Below are positions 21,869-29,976 of a DNA stretch of 64,000 nt, piece by piece (positions within the stretch are counted from its first letter, which is position 1; every line of letters begins with the position of its first letter). The stretch is from positions 1 through 64,000 of the forward strand of contig NZ_NRSK01000011.1 in assembly GCF_016584115.1 (NCBI RefSeq), written 5' to 3'. The DNA comes from Ectothiorhodospira mobilis. GTDB lineage: Bacteria > Pseudomonadota > Gammaproteobacteria > Ectothiorhodospirales > Ectothiorhodospiraceae. The position numbers and the translations under genes were made by a program. The notes under the pieces were generated by a model. It was given only the letters and a program-made list of their open reading frames with translations. It did no database searches and was not told where the DNA came from.

Positions 21869-21910
21869 GGTCTGGCTGGAGGTCCACCTCGGTTGGGGGC
21901 GACAGGTGCA

Positions 21911-21918
21911 AGTATAGT
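21911..21918. promoter_or_regulatory. Candidate overlapping -10 boxes in the divergent Pat-like/HDAC-like gap
   Basis: The short AT-rich stretch contains TATACT on the minus strand (21911-21916) and TATAGT on the plus strand (21913-21918), each a good -10 match, about 45 bases before the Pat-like gene and about 155 before the HDAC-like gene. No matching -35 was found for either, so this is only suggestive of shared divergent control. Confidence 0.3.
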
Positions 21919-22071
21919 ATGGGCCATGCTGCAGTGCAGCGAAACCGGTGCCCCGGGGTACGGTTTTCCCCAAGCATAGCCGCCTGCGGGGCACCCGCGG
22001 GGGCGCGCCCGCGCCGATGGCCTAACGCGGCCCCCATGGGTACCATGGGATCGAGCCAGAGGAGTCCGCCC

Positions 22072-23010
22072 ATGACCGCCATCGCCTTCATCACGCATCA
22101 CGACTGCACCCTGCACCGGGTGGCCGCCCATCATCCCGAGGTGCCGGAGCGCCTGTCCGCCATCGATGACCGCCTGCTGGCCTCCGGCATCGGCATCCTG
22201 CTCAGCCATTACGATGCCCCGCTGGTGACCCGGGAACAACTCCTGCGGGTGCACGACGCCGGCTATGTGGACTGGGTGGAGTCCTCCGCGCCGCCGGAGG
22301 ACAGCGACACCATGATCTGCCTGGATGAGGGGGATACGGTGATGACCGGGCACACCCTCACCGCCGCCCGCCGGGCCGCCGGGGCCGCCGTGCTGGGGGT
22401 GGATCTGGTGATGTCCGGCGAGGCCTCCAGCGCCTTCTGCAGCGTGCGCCCGCCGGGGCACCACGCGGAACGCGCCCGCGCCATGGGGTTCTGCATCTTC
22501 AACAACGTGGCCGTGGGCACGGCCCACGCCCTGGCCCATCACGGCCTGGAGCGGGTGGCGGTGGTGGACTTCGATGTGCACCACGGTAACGGCACCGAGG
22601 AGATCTTCCGCCAGGAGCCGCGGGTGCTGTTCTGCTCCACCTTCCAGCATCCCTTCTTCCCCTTCACCGGTACGGAGAAGGAGACCCCCAATTTGGTGGA
22701 CTGCCCGTTGCCGCGGGGTGGCACCGGGGCGGATTTCCGCGAGGCGGTGCAGGCGCACTGGCTGCCGGCCCTGGAGGATTTCCGCCCGCAACTGGTGATG
22801 ATCTCCGCCGGCTTCGATGCCCACCGGGAGGAGGACATGGCGGACCTGCGCCTGGTGGAGGACGACTATGCCTGGGTGACACGCCAGCTCAAGGATCTGG
22901 CCGACCGCCATGCCGGGGGCCGCCTGGTGTCCTGCCTGGAGGGGGGGTACGACCTGTCCAGCCTGGGCCGCTCCGTGGCGGTGCATCTGGATGCCCTGAT
23001 CGGGTACTGA
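22072..23010 (+). CDS. Histone-deacetylase family protein (AcuC/acetylpolyamine amidohydrolase type)
   Basis: Zinc-dependent amidohydrolase of the HDAC superfamily that removes acetyl groups from lysines or polyamines. The 312-residue protein has RPPGHHAE, VVDFDVHHGNGTEE and SAGFDAH, which carry the catalytic histidines and zinc-binding aspartates and histidine. An agaggag ribosome site precedes the ATG. It is transcribed away from the Pat-like acetyltransferase gene, suggesting it removes marks set by that enzyme, but acetylpolyamines or another small molecule are alternatives. Confidence 0.9.
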   Translation: MTAIAFITHHDCTLHRVAAHHPEVPERLSAIDDRLLASGIGILLSHYDAPLVTREQLLRVHDAGYVDWVESSAPPEDSDTMICLDEGDTVMTGHTLTAARRAAGAAVLGVDLVMSGEASSAFCSVRPPGHHAERARAMGFCIFNNVAVGTAHALAHHGLERVAVVDFDVHHGNGTEEIFRQEPRVLFCSTFQHPFFPFTGTEKETPNLVDCPLPRGGTGADFREAVQAHWLPALEDFRPQLVMISAGFDAHREEDMADLRLVEDDYAWVTRQLKDLADRHAGGRLVSCLEGGYDLSSLGRSVAVHLDALIGY

Positions 23011-23019
23011 GCCCCCCCT

Positions 23020-24762
23020 TCAGGAACGCACCCCGGGTTCACGGGAGCCGCCGCGCACCCGGTTCTTGCCCGACTGCTTGGCCTCGTAGAGGGCCTTGTC
23101 CGCCCGCAGGAAGAGGCCGTTCGGGGTGTCATCCGGTTCCAGGGTGGCCAGGCCGATGCTCACCGTCTGGGGCGGTTCGTGGGGCTGCAGCGGCGTGGGG
23201 GTGCGGGATACGGCCCGGAGCATGCGCCGGGCCACCGCCCCGGCCGTGCGGGCGTCGGCCCCCGGCAGCAGGGCGACGAACTCCTCACCACCGTAGCGGC
23301 ACAGGGTGTCGCCCCGGCGCACGCTGTCCGCCAGGGCCTGGCCCAGGCGGATGAGCACCTGATCCCCCACCGGGTGGCCATGGGTGTCGTTGATGCGCTT
23401 GAAGTCGTCGGCGTCGATGAGGAGCACCGACAGGGGATCGCCGCGGCGGCGGGCCCCGGCCACCATCTCCGGCAGGCGGCGCTCCAGATGGCGGCGGTTG
23501 AACAGGCCCGTGAGTTCATCCGTGAGGGTGATGCGCTCCAGCTGGTCGCCGCGGCGGGCCAGGGCCTCGCGCTCGGCCCGCAGGGCCCGGATGCGGTCCG
23601 CCAGGGCCAGGGAGAGCAGCACCGTCTCCAGGGCCGAACCCACCTGCGCGCCGTAGTAGGTGAGGCCGTTGTTGGGCAGCCATCCCAGGGCGGCAAGGAT
23701 GAACACCACCATGCCCAGGATGAGCACGGACCAGGCCCCCAGGAGATAGGCCGCGGGGGTGAAACGGTGCAGCCACAGGGCCCGCGCCGCCGCGGTAAGG
23801 ATGAGGACGATGGCCGCCAGCCCCGCCAGGGAGAAGAACAGCACGCCGGCGGCCGGGCCGGCCCACAGGCTCAGGGCCACCCCCAGCAGGGGGGCCGGCA
23901 GCAGCAGGCGCAGCAGGCGGTCCAGGGCCGGATCCCGGCGCCGGGTGATGAGAAACCGCCGGGTGAACTGGAGGCCGAACACCGACATCAGGGCCAGGGC
24001 GGTGAACATGAGTTCGTGGGTGACCGGGATGGGCACTTGGGGCAGGAATTCCAGATGCAGCCCCCGCTGGAAGAGGAAGTACGCCGCCGTGGAGAGCACG
24101 AAGGCGATGTACCAGGCGTAGCTGGTGTCCCGCAGGGTGAGAAACAGAAACAGGTTGTACAGCGCCAGGGCCAGGATCACCCCGTGGTAGAAGCCCTGGG
24201 CCAGCCAGAAATGATTGCTCTGGGCCCGATGCCCGGCGGGGGTCTGGATCTCGGCGTGGAAACGCAGGGCCTGGCCGCTGTCGATGCGCAGCAGGTGCCG
24301 GCTCACGCCTTCCATCGCCGCGATGCGGAAGCTGTGCCGCCAGGCGGGCCGAAGCTCCCCGGAAGGGCCCACGCTGGGGTTGCGACCGGCCTCGTGCCAG
24401 TGCCCCCCCGGGCCACGGGTGAACAGGGTGACGTGCTCGAAGAGGGGATTGTCCAGATTGAGGATGCGCGCCCCCGGGGCCCCGCCGGGGTCCAGCTGGA
24501 AGGCCACCCAGAGCACCCCCGGGGCCATGCCCAGGTTGAAGGCGTGTGTCCCCAGGGGGCGGAAGCGGGTGTCCGGGTCCGCCAGCAGGGCCTGTGGATC
24601 GCTGTGCCCCTGGGGGTCCAGGTAGACCGCGGCATGGGGGCCCAGGGGGATGCGTTCACCCGCTTCCAGGGGCAGGGGGGCGGGCCAGGCCGGGTCGGCA
24701 AAGGCCGGTACCGTCAGGGCCAGGAGCAGGCACAGCGTGGCGATGGGCGGCAGGCGTGGCAT
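23020..24762 (-). CDS. Membrane diguanylate cyclase with 7TMR-DISM sensor
   Basis: 580-residue signalling enzyme making cyclic di-GMP. A signal peptide (cut near residue 22, AFA) leads a periplasmic 7TMR-DISM extracellular domain, followed by about seven membrane helices (about 190-385), a short coiled coil and a C-terminal GGDEF domain. The active site is GGEEF in CRYGGEEF, and the inhibitory I-site RRGD stands five residues before it, so product feedback is probably intact. The ligand sensed is unknown. Its 5' end overlaps the 3' end of the upstream kinase gene by about 107 bases, so the two are almost certainly one transcript. Confidence 0.9.
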   Translation of the reverse strand: MPRLPPIATLCLLLALTVPAFADPAWPAPLPLEAGERIPLGPHAAVYLDPQGHSDPQALLADPDTRFRPLGTHAFNLGMAPGVLWVAFQLDPGGAPGARILNLDNPLFEHVTLFTRGPGGHWHEAGRNPSVGPSGELRPAWRHSFRIAAMEGVSRHLLRIDSGQALRFHAEIQTPAGHRAQSNHFWLAQGFYHGVILALALYNLFLFLTLRDTSYAWYIAFVLSTAAYFLFQRGLHLEFLPQVPIPVTHELMFTALALMSVFGLQFTRRFLITRRRDPALDRLLRLLLPAPLLGVALSLWAGPAAGVLFFSLAGLAAIVLILTAAARALWLHRFTPAAYLLGAWSVLILGMVVFILAALGWLPNNGLTYYGAQVGSALETVLLSLALADRIRALRAEREALARRGDQLERITLTDELTGLFNRRHLERRLPEMVAGARRRGDPLSVLLIDADDFKRINDTHGHPVGDQVLIRLGQALADSVRRGDTLCRYGGEEFVALLPGADARTAGAVARRMLRAVSRTPTPLQPHEPPQTVSIGLATLEPDDTPNGLFLRADKALYEAKQSGKNRVRGGSREPGVRS

Positions 24763-26740
24763 ACGTTCGGACAGGGCGGCGTTCCTGGTTACGGGCGGTC
24801 TGCGCGGGCCGACTCCCGTCGTGCAGGTGCTGGTGCACCGTGTCCAGCACCTCCTGGAGGTTCAGCGGCAGGGTGAGGTAGCCGTCGAAGCCCGCCTCCT
24901 GACCCCGGTGGATCTGGTCCCGGGAGGCGCAGGCCGTCAGGGCCACCACGGGGGTGTCCTGCAGCGTGGGGATGTCCCTCAGGGTACGGAGGGCCTCAAA
25001 GCCGTTGATCCCGGGCATGTGGATGTCCATCAGGATCAGATCGGGATGATAGGCCACCGCCAGGTCGATGCCCAGGGAGGGGGTGGCCGCCACGATGAGT
25101 TCCACCTCCCCCAGGCGGGCCGCCAGGCGCTGCATGAGCCGCAGATTGCCCGGGTTGTCGTCGATATGCAGCACCCTGCCCCGGGCCCGGGGCGCCTCCC
25201 GGGTGGGCGCCGTGGCGATGCCCATGTCCTCCCTTGCCGCCTGTTCCGGCCGGGCCCGGGGCAGGCGCACACAAAAGCGGCTGCCCCGGCCGGGCTCGCT
25301 CTGGACCGAGATCGTACCCCCCATGGCCTCCACCAGGCGCTTGCAGATCACCAGCCCGATGCCCGTGCCCTCCACCTCGGTGCGGTCCAGGCGGTTGAAG
25401 GGCTGGAAGAGTTCCTCCAAGCGCCCCGGGGGGATGCCGTGGCCGGTGTCGGAGACCTCCATGTGCACCCACTCCCCCTGGGGGCGGACATGGAGATCGA
25501 CCCGGCCTTCGGGGTGGTTGTACTTGATGCCGTTGGAGAGCAGGTTCACCAGTACCTGCTTGAGCCGCAGGCCGTCCCCCAGGGCATGGGGGGTCTCTTC
25601 CACGCGGCATTCCAGGCGGATGCCCCGGGGCTCGGCCAGGGGGCGGGCCAGGGTGATGCACTCCTGGGCCAGGATTTCGCAATCCACGGTGACGGCGGCC
25701 AGTTCCATCCTTCCCGATTCCACCCGGGACAGGTCCAGGATCTCGTTCATCAGTTCCAGCAGGTGGTCCCCGGCCTTGAGGATCTCCTGCACGTTCTCCC
25801 GCTGATCCGCATTCAGTTCCGGGTCGGCGTCCAGCAGCTGGGCAAACCCCAGGATGGCGTTCATGGGGGTGCGCAGTTCATGGCTCATCCCCAGGATGAA
25901 ATCCGATTTCAATTGGTTGGCCCGGTCGGAGACGCTCTTGGAGGCCCGCAGATCCTCCTCCACGCGCTTGTGGGCGGTGATGTCCTGTATGGTGCCAAAG
26001 ATGCGCTTGGTCCGCCCCCTGCCTTTGTGCCTTCGTTGGATGCGGGTCTCGGTATGCACCCAGGCCACCGTGCCGTCCGGTTTCACGATGCGGTGTTCGC
26101 TGGTCTGCACATCGTCGATGTCGCCGCGGATGGCCTGTTTGAGCACGGCCCTGATGCGGTCCCGGTCCTCGGGGTGCACCAACCTGGAGTAGCGCCGGAG
26201 GCTGGGACGGAAGGTGCCGGGGGTGTGGCCGTGGATGAGGAAGGCCAGATCCGACAGCCACACCTCGCCCCGGTCCAGATGGATCTCAAAGTGGCCGAGC
26301 CGGGCCAGGTGTCCCGCCTCCTGCAGCTTGGCGCGGCTTTCCGACAGCTCCGCCTGCAGGCGCTTGTGTTCGGTGATATCCAGCTTGTAGCCACTCCACA
26401 GGATGCTGCCGTCAGGCAGGCGTTCGGGCAGGGCATGGGCCTGCACCCAGATCTCCCCCTTATGGGGATGGAGGATGCGGTATTCGGCCTGCCAGGGGGT
26501 CATCTGCTCGGCGGAGCGGGTGATGCTGTCCTGGAAGCCCTGGCGGTCCTCCGGGTGGATGCGCTCGAACAGGCAGTTGATATCCCCGGTCGCCTCCTCC
26601 GGGGACAGGCCGTAGAGCGCATGGACCGCGTTGCTGGCATAGGGGAGGGCGGCGGTGCCGTCGGGATGCAGTCGGTACTGGTAGATGAGGGCGGGCAGGT
26701 GGGCGGCGATGCGTTCCAGTGGGTGGGGGCGCTCGGCCAT
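24656..26740 (-). CDS. Hybrid histidine kinase with PAS domains and C-terminal receiver
   Basis: 694-residue cytoplasmic sensor. Two PAS/PAC units (about 15-125 and 145-260) precede a HisKA domain with H287 in MSHELRTPMN, an ATPase domain with DTGHGIP and GTGIGLVICKRLVE, and a receiver domain with D572 in LILMDIHMP. The receiver's conserved lysine is replaced: YLTLPLN has Leu624 where KP is expected. The start at 26740 has a strong aaggagaat ribosome site. The C terminus reads on into the start of the diguanylate cyclase gene, so the pair is coupled and the kinase may control cyclic di-GMP output. Confidence 0.85.
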   Translation of the reverse strand: MAERPHPLERIAAHLPALIYQYRLHPDGTAALPYASNAVHALYGLSPEEATGDINCLFERIHPEDRQGFQDSITRSAEQMTPWQAEYRILHPHKGEIWVQAHALPERLPDGSILWSGYKLDITEHKRLQAELSESRAKLQEAGHLARLGHFEIHLDRGEVWLSDLAFLIHGHTPGTFRPSLRRYSRLVHPEDRDRIRAVLKQAIRGDIDDVQTSEHRIVKPDGTVAWVHTETRIQRRHKGRGRTKRIFGTIQDITAHKRVEEDLRASKSVSDRANQLKSDFILGMSHELRTPMNAILGFAQLLDADPELNADQRENVQEILKAGDHLLELMNEILDLSRVESGRMELAAVTVDCEILAQECITLARPLAEPRGIRLECRVEETPHALGDGLRLKQVLVNLLSNGIKYNHPEGRVDLHVRPQGEWVHMEVSDTGHGIPPGRLEELFQPFNRLDRTEVEGTGIGLVICKRLVEAMGGTISVQSEPGRGSRFCVRLPRARPEQAAREDMGIATAPTREAPRARGRVLHIDDNPGNLRLMQRLAARLGEVELIVAATPSLGIDLAVAYHPDLILMDIHMPGINGFEALRTLRDIPTLQDTPVVALTACASRDQIHRGQEAGFDGYLTLPLNLQEVLDTVHQHLHDGSRPAQTARNQERRPVRTYATPAAHRHAVPAPGPDGTGLCRPGLARPPAPGSG

Positions 26741-26875
26741 GATGACATTCTCCTTAATGATCCGGGCGGTGCCGTTGTGGGGGAACACCGCCTTTCCCGG
26801 CATCGTGCGCGGCACGACTGCGGTTTCCCGCAGCCGGGTCCCGCCCGGTGGCTCGCCCCTGTGCCGCGTCACGAG

Positions 26876-26903
26876 AATATAGACCTTATGCGCGGGCATA
26901 CAA
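26876..26903 (-). promoter_or_regulatory. Candidate promoter for the kinase/diguanylate cyclase unit
   Basis: Reading the minus strand, TTGTAT (26903-26898) and TATATT (26881-26876) are 16 bases apart, about 135 bases before the kinase start. The -10 is good, the -35 is weak. It is the most AT-rich spot in the divergent gap. Confidence 0.35.
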
Positions 26904-26908
26904 GTCGC

Positions 26909-26935
26909 GCTCCGGGGCATCCATCGCCCCGGAGC
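26909..26935. repeat. Perfect hairpin in the kinase/cobH divergent gap
   Basis: GCTCCGGGGC (26909-26918) and GCCCCGGAGC (26926-26935) form a perfect 10-bp stem with a 7-base loop. It lies between the candidate promoters of the two divergent units. No T-tract follows in either direction. I did not find the conserved boxes of a cobalamin riboswitch here, so it is not clearly B12 control. Confidence 0.5.
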
Positions 26936-26944
26936 CGCCGCCCA

Positions 26945-26973
26945 TTGCCCCGCCCGCCGGGACTCGCTATGCT
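26945..26973 (+). promoter_or_regulatory. Candidate sigma-70 promoter for the cobalamin cluster
   Basis: TTGCCC (26945-26950) and TATGCT (26968-26973) are separated by exactly 17 bases, about 49 bases before the cobH ATG. Both hexamers are partial matches. No cobalamin riboswitch motifs were seen between it and the gene. Confidence 0.4.
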
Positions 26974-27021
26974 CTTGCCCCCTTCCGTGACGCCGCCGGC
27001 CGCGCCCCGAGTCCGTTCCCC

Positions 27022-27654
27022 ATGGCCCAGAGCTACGACTACATCAAGGATGGCGCCGCCATCTATGCCCAGTCCTTCGCCACCATCCGCGCCGAGGCGG
27101 ATCTGGCGCGCTTCAGCCCCGGGGAGGCCCGGGTGGCCGTGCGGGTGATCCATGCCTGCGGCATGGTAGGGGTGGTGGATGACATGGTCTTTACCCCCGG
27201 TGCCGCCCGGGCCGGGCAGGAGGCCCTGGAGGCGGGCCGGCCCATCCTCTGCGACAGCCAGATGGTGGCCCACGGCATCACCCGCGCCCGCCTGCCGGCG
27301 GACAATGACATCCTCTGCACCCTGGGGGATCCGCGGGTGCCGGATCTGGCCCGGCGCATCGGCAACACCCGTTCCGCCGCCGCCCTGGATCTGTGGGGCG
27401 AGCGCATGGACGGGGCCGTGGTGGCCATCGGCAACGCCCCCACGGCCCTGTTCCATCTGCTGGAGCTCATCGACGCCGGTGCCCCGCGCCCGGCCCTGGT
27501 CATCGGCATGGCCGTGGGCTTTGTCGGCGCCGCCGAGTCCAAGGAGGCCCTGGCGCAGCGCCCGGATCTGGAGTCGGTCATCGTGCGCGGCCGCCTGGGG
27601 GGCAGCGCCATGGCCGTGGCGGCTGTCAACGCCCTGGCCTGCGAGCGGGAATGA
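27022..27654 (+). CDS. cobH: Precorrin-8X methylmutase CobH/CbiC
   Basis: Moves a methyl group from C11 to C12, converting (cobalt-)precorrin-8 to (hydrogeno/cob)yrinate in cobalamin synthesis. The 210-residue protein matches the family length and carries the catalytic histidine in RVIHACGM (H44), along with GRPILCDSQMVAHGI and IGNAPTALFHLLE. The ATG at 27022 (MAQSYDYIKDGAAIY) fits the family N terminus; the frame is open upstream but unconserved there. First gene of a plus-strand run with cobI and cobJ, each overlapping the next by four bases. Confidence 0.93.
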   Translation: MAQSYDYIKDGAAIYAQSFATIRAEADLARFSPGEARVAVRVIHACGMVGVVDDMVFTPGAARAGQEALEAGRPILCDSQMVAHGITRARLPADNDILCTLGDPRVPDLARRIGNTRSAAALDLWGERMDGAVVAIGNAPTALFHLLELIDAGAPRPALVIGMAVGFVGAAESKEALAQRPDLESVIVRGRLGGSAMAVAAVNALACERE

Positions 27655-28385
27655 TGGCCAGCGGCACCCTGTTCGGCATCGGTCTGGGTCCCGGGGATCC
27701 GGAGCTGATCACCCTCAAGGGGCTGCGGCGGCTGCAGGCCGCCCCGGTGGTGGCCGCCTTTGCCAAGGCCGGGCGCACCGGCAATGCCTGGACCATCGCC
27801 GAGCCCCATCTGCTGGCGCAGCAGACCCGGCTGCGCCTGGACTATCCCTTCACCCTGGAGGTGGCGGTGACCGATCCCCGCTATCACCAGGAGATGGGCG
27901 CCTTCTACGACGACTGCGCCCGGCAGCTGGCGGCGCACCTGGAGGCGGGCCGGGATGTGGCGGTGATCTGCGAGGGGGACCCCTTCTTCTACGGTTCCTA
28001 CATGTATCTGCACGACCGCCTGGCGGGGCGCTTCCCCGCGGAGGTGGTGCCGGGCATCACCGGCATGAGCGCCTGCTGGACCCGGGCCGATGCCCCCATC
28101 ACCCATGGCGATGATGTGCTCACCGTGCTCCCGGGCACCCTTTCGGAGGAGGCCCTGGTGCAGCGCCTCGGCGGGACGGATGCCGCCGTGTTCATGAAGG
28201 TGGGGCGCAACCTGCCGCGCATCCGCACCGCCCTAGAGCGGGCCGGGATGCTGCAGCGGGCCATCCTGGTGGAGCGGGGCAGCATGGAGGGGGAGCGGGT
28301 GACGCCCCTGGCGGATTGGCCCGCCGATGGGGCGGTGCCCTATTTCACCATCGTGCTGGTACCCGGAAGACAGGGGGTGAGATGA
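27651..28385 (+). CDS. cobI: Precorrin-2/cobalt-precorrin-2 C20-methyltransferase CobI/CbiL
   Basis: SAM-dependent methyltransferase that methylates C20 of (cobalt-)precorrin-2. The 244-residue product begins with the corrin methylase motif GIGLGPGDPELITLKG and has CEGDPFFYGSYMYL and VPGITGMSACW, diagnostic of CbiL/CobI. The start ATG overlaps the cobH stop (ATGA), with a second ATG one codon on. With cbiD also present, the cobalt form is the likely substrate. Confidence 0.93.
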   Translation: MMASGTLFGIGLGPGDPELITLKGLRRLQAAPVVAAFAKAGRTGNAWTIAEPHLLAQQTRLRLDYPFTLEVAVTDPRYHQEMGAFYDDCARQLAAHLEAGRDVAVICEGDPFFYGSYMYLHDRLAGRFPAEVVPGITGMSACWTRADAPITHGDDVLTVLPGTLSEEALVQRLGGTDAAVFMKVGRNLPRIRTALERAGMLQRAILVERGSMEGERVTPLADWPADGAVPYFTIVLVPGRQGVR

Positions 28386-29143
28386 GCGGACGGGTGGACA
28401 TCATTGGCCTGGGGCCCGGTGCCGAGGATCTGCGTTGCCCCCGGGCGGCCGGGGCCCTGGCCCAGGCCACGGACCTGGTGGGTTACGTGCCCTACCTGGA
28501 GCGGGTGGCGGAGGGCAGCGGGCAGCGCATCCACGGTTCGGACAACCGCGAGGAGATCCAGCGCGCCCGCCTGGCCCTGGAGCTGGCGCAACAGGGCCGG
28601 CGGGTGGCCGTGGTCTCCTCCGGGGACGGCGGGGTCTTTGGCATGGCGGCGGCGGTGTTCGAGGCCATGGAGCAGGGTGATCCCCGCTGGCGGGGGCTGG
28701 AGGTGGCGGTACACCCCGGGGTCTCCGCGGTCCTGGCCGCCGCCGCCCGCCTAGGGGCCCCCTTTGGCAACGATTTCTGCGTCCTTTCCCTGTCGGATAA
28801 CCTCAAGCCCTGGGGGGTGATCCTCAACCGCCTGGAGGCGGCGGCCTGCGCCGGCTTTGCCATGGCCTTCTACAACCCCATCTCCAAGGCCCGGCCCTGG
28901 CAGTTGGGGGAGGCCCTGGCGCGCCTGCGCCGGCACCTTCCCGGCAGCGTGCCGGTGATCTTTGCCCGGGCGGTGAGCCGGCCCGAGGAGCATGTGGAGA
29001 TCACCACCCTGGCCGGGGCGCGGCCGGAGCAGGCGGATATGCGCACCCTGGTGATGGTGGGCAATGCCGAGACCCGCCTGATCCCGCGGGAGGGGGCCGA
29101 TCCGTGGGTCTACACCCCCCGCCGCGTGGGGGGTACGGTCTAG
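28382..29143 (+). CDS. cobJ: Precorrin-3B/cobalt-precorrin-3 C17-methyltransferase CobJ/CbiH
   Basis: SAM-dependent enzyme that methylates C17 and drives ring contraction. The 253-residue protein shows IIGLGPGAEDLRCPRA, VSSGDGGVFGMAAAV, VHPGVSAVLAAAARLGAP and AFYNPISKARPWQL, all typical of CobJ/CbiH. It is the short form, without fusion to CbiG. It overlaps cobI by four bases. Its TAG stop lies within CTAG, which also provides the stop of the convergent cobK. Confidence 0.93.
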   Translation: MSGRVDIIGLGPGAEDLRCPRAAGALAQATDLVGYVPYLERVAEGSGQRIHGSDNREEIQRARLALELAQQGRRVAVVSSGDGGVFGMAAAVFEAMEQGDPRWRGLEVAVHPGVSAVLAAAARLGAPFGNDFCVLSLSDNLKPWGVILNRLEAAACAGFAMAFYNPISKARPWQLGEALARLRRHLPGSVPVIFARAVSRPEEHVEITTLAGARPEQADMRTLVMVGNAETRLIPREGADPWVYTPRRVGGTV

Positions 29144-29910
29144 CCGCAGGGCGCACCGGCCCGCTGCCGCAGCCAGTCCAGGGCCGCCTCCGGACCGGGT
29201 ACGGTCTGTGCGACGTCCGGTACCGGCGGACGCTGCACCATGACCACCGCCACGCCGCAGCGGCGCGCCGCCTCCAGTTTGGGCCGGGTGGCCTCGCCGC
29301 CGGAGTTCTTGGTCACCAGGGTGTCGATGCGCTGGGTGCGCATCAGCTCCAGTTCGTCCTCCAGCTGGAAGGGTCCGCGCAGGGTGAGGCATTCGCACCG
29401 GGGCGGGCGGATCTCGGGCAGTTCCACGCTGCGCACCAGGTAGTGGTGTTGCGGGGCCCGGCAGAAGGCCGCCAGTTCCAGCTGGCCGATGGTGAGCAGT
29501 ACCCGCCTCGGGGCCTCCCCCAGGGCCCGGGCGGCGGCGTCCATGTCCGCCACCATGCGCCACTCCTCCCCGGGGCCCGGGGTCCACAGGGGGCGGCGCA
29601 GGGCCAGCAGGGACACGCCGGTGGCCCGTGCGGCGGCGGCGGCATTGGCGGAGATGCGGGCGGCGAAGGGATGGGTGGCGTCCAGCAGCACCTGCACGCC
29701 CTGTTCCCGCAGGTAGGCGGCCAGACCCTCCGGGCCGCCGAAACCGCCCACCCGGGAGGGCAGATCCGGTAGCCGGGGGTTGCGGGTGCGGCCCGCCACG
29801 GAGTACACGGGGGCGAAGCGCCCGTCGCCCTGCAGGGCCCGGGCCACCGCCATGGCCTCGCCGGTGCCGCCGAGGATCAGGAGCCGGAGGGGGGAGGTCG
29901 CTGCCGTCAT
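29140..29910 (-). CDS. cobK: Precorrin-6A/cobalt-precorrin-6A reductase CobK/CbiJ
   Basis: NAD(P)H-dependent reductase acting on the macrocycle after ring contraction. The 256-residue protein begins LRLLILGGTGEAMAVARAL, the family nucleotide-binding motif, and has LLDATHPFAARISANA and LVTKNSGGEATRPKLEAA, both diagnostic. It is on the opposite strand to its pathway neighbours, convergent with cobJ and divergent from cobL, and so needs its own promoter in the short gap before 29977. The frame is open far upstream but that is the shadow of cobL and the repeats. Confidence 0.93.
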   Translation of the reverse strand: MTAATSPLRLLILGGTGEAMAVARALQGDGRFAPVYSVAGRTRNPRLPDLPSRVGGFGGPEGLAAYLREQGVQVLLDATHPFAARISANAAAAARATGVSLLALRRPLWTPGPGEEWRMVADMDAAARALGEAPRRVLLTIGQLELAAFCRAPQHHYLVRSVELPEIRPPRCECLTLRGPFQLEDELELMRTQRIDTLVTKNSGGEATRPKLEAARRCGVAVVMVQRPPVPDVAQTVPGPEAALDWLRQRAGAPCG

Positions 29911-29976
29911 GGAATGCCCTGTGGGAGGTGGAGCCTTGGGGGTCTGTCGAATCCATTGTCCGGTACATTGAGATCC

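Noticed and set aside
19481-21979. Long plus-strand open frame opposite the Pat-like gene
   Set aside because: Shadow of the minus-strand enzyme; its translation is rich in His and Gly with no motif.
26741-27021. Cobalamin riboswitch before cobH
   Set aside because: I looked for the conserved riboswitch boxes and saw none; only a simple hairpin is present.
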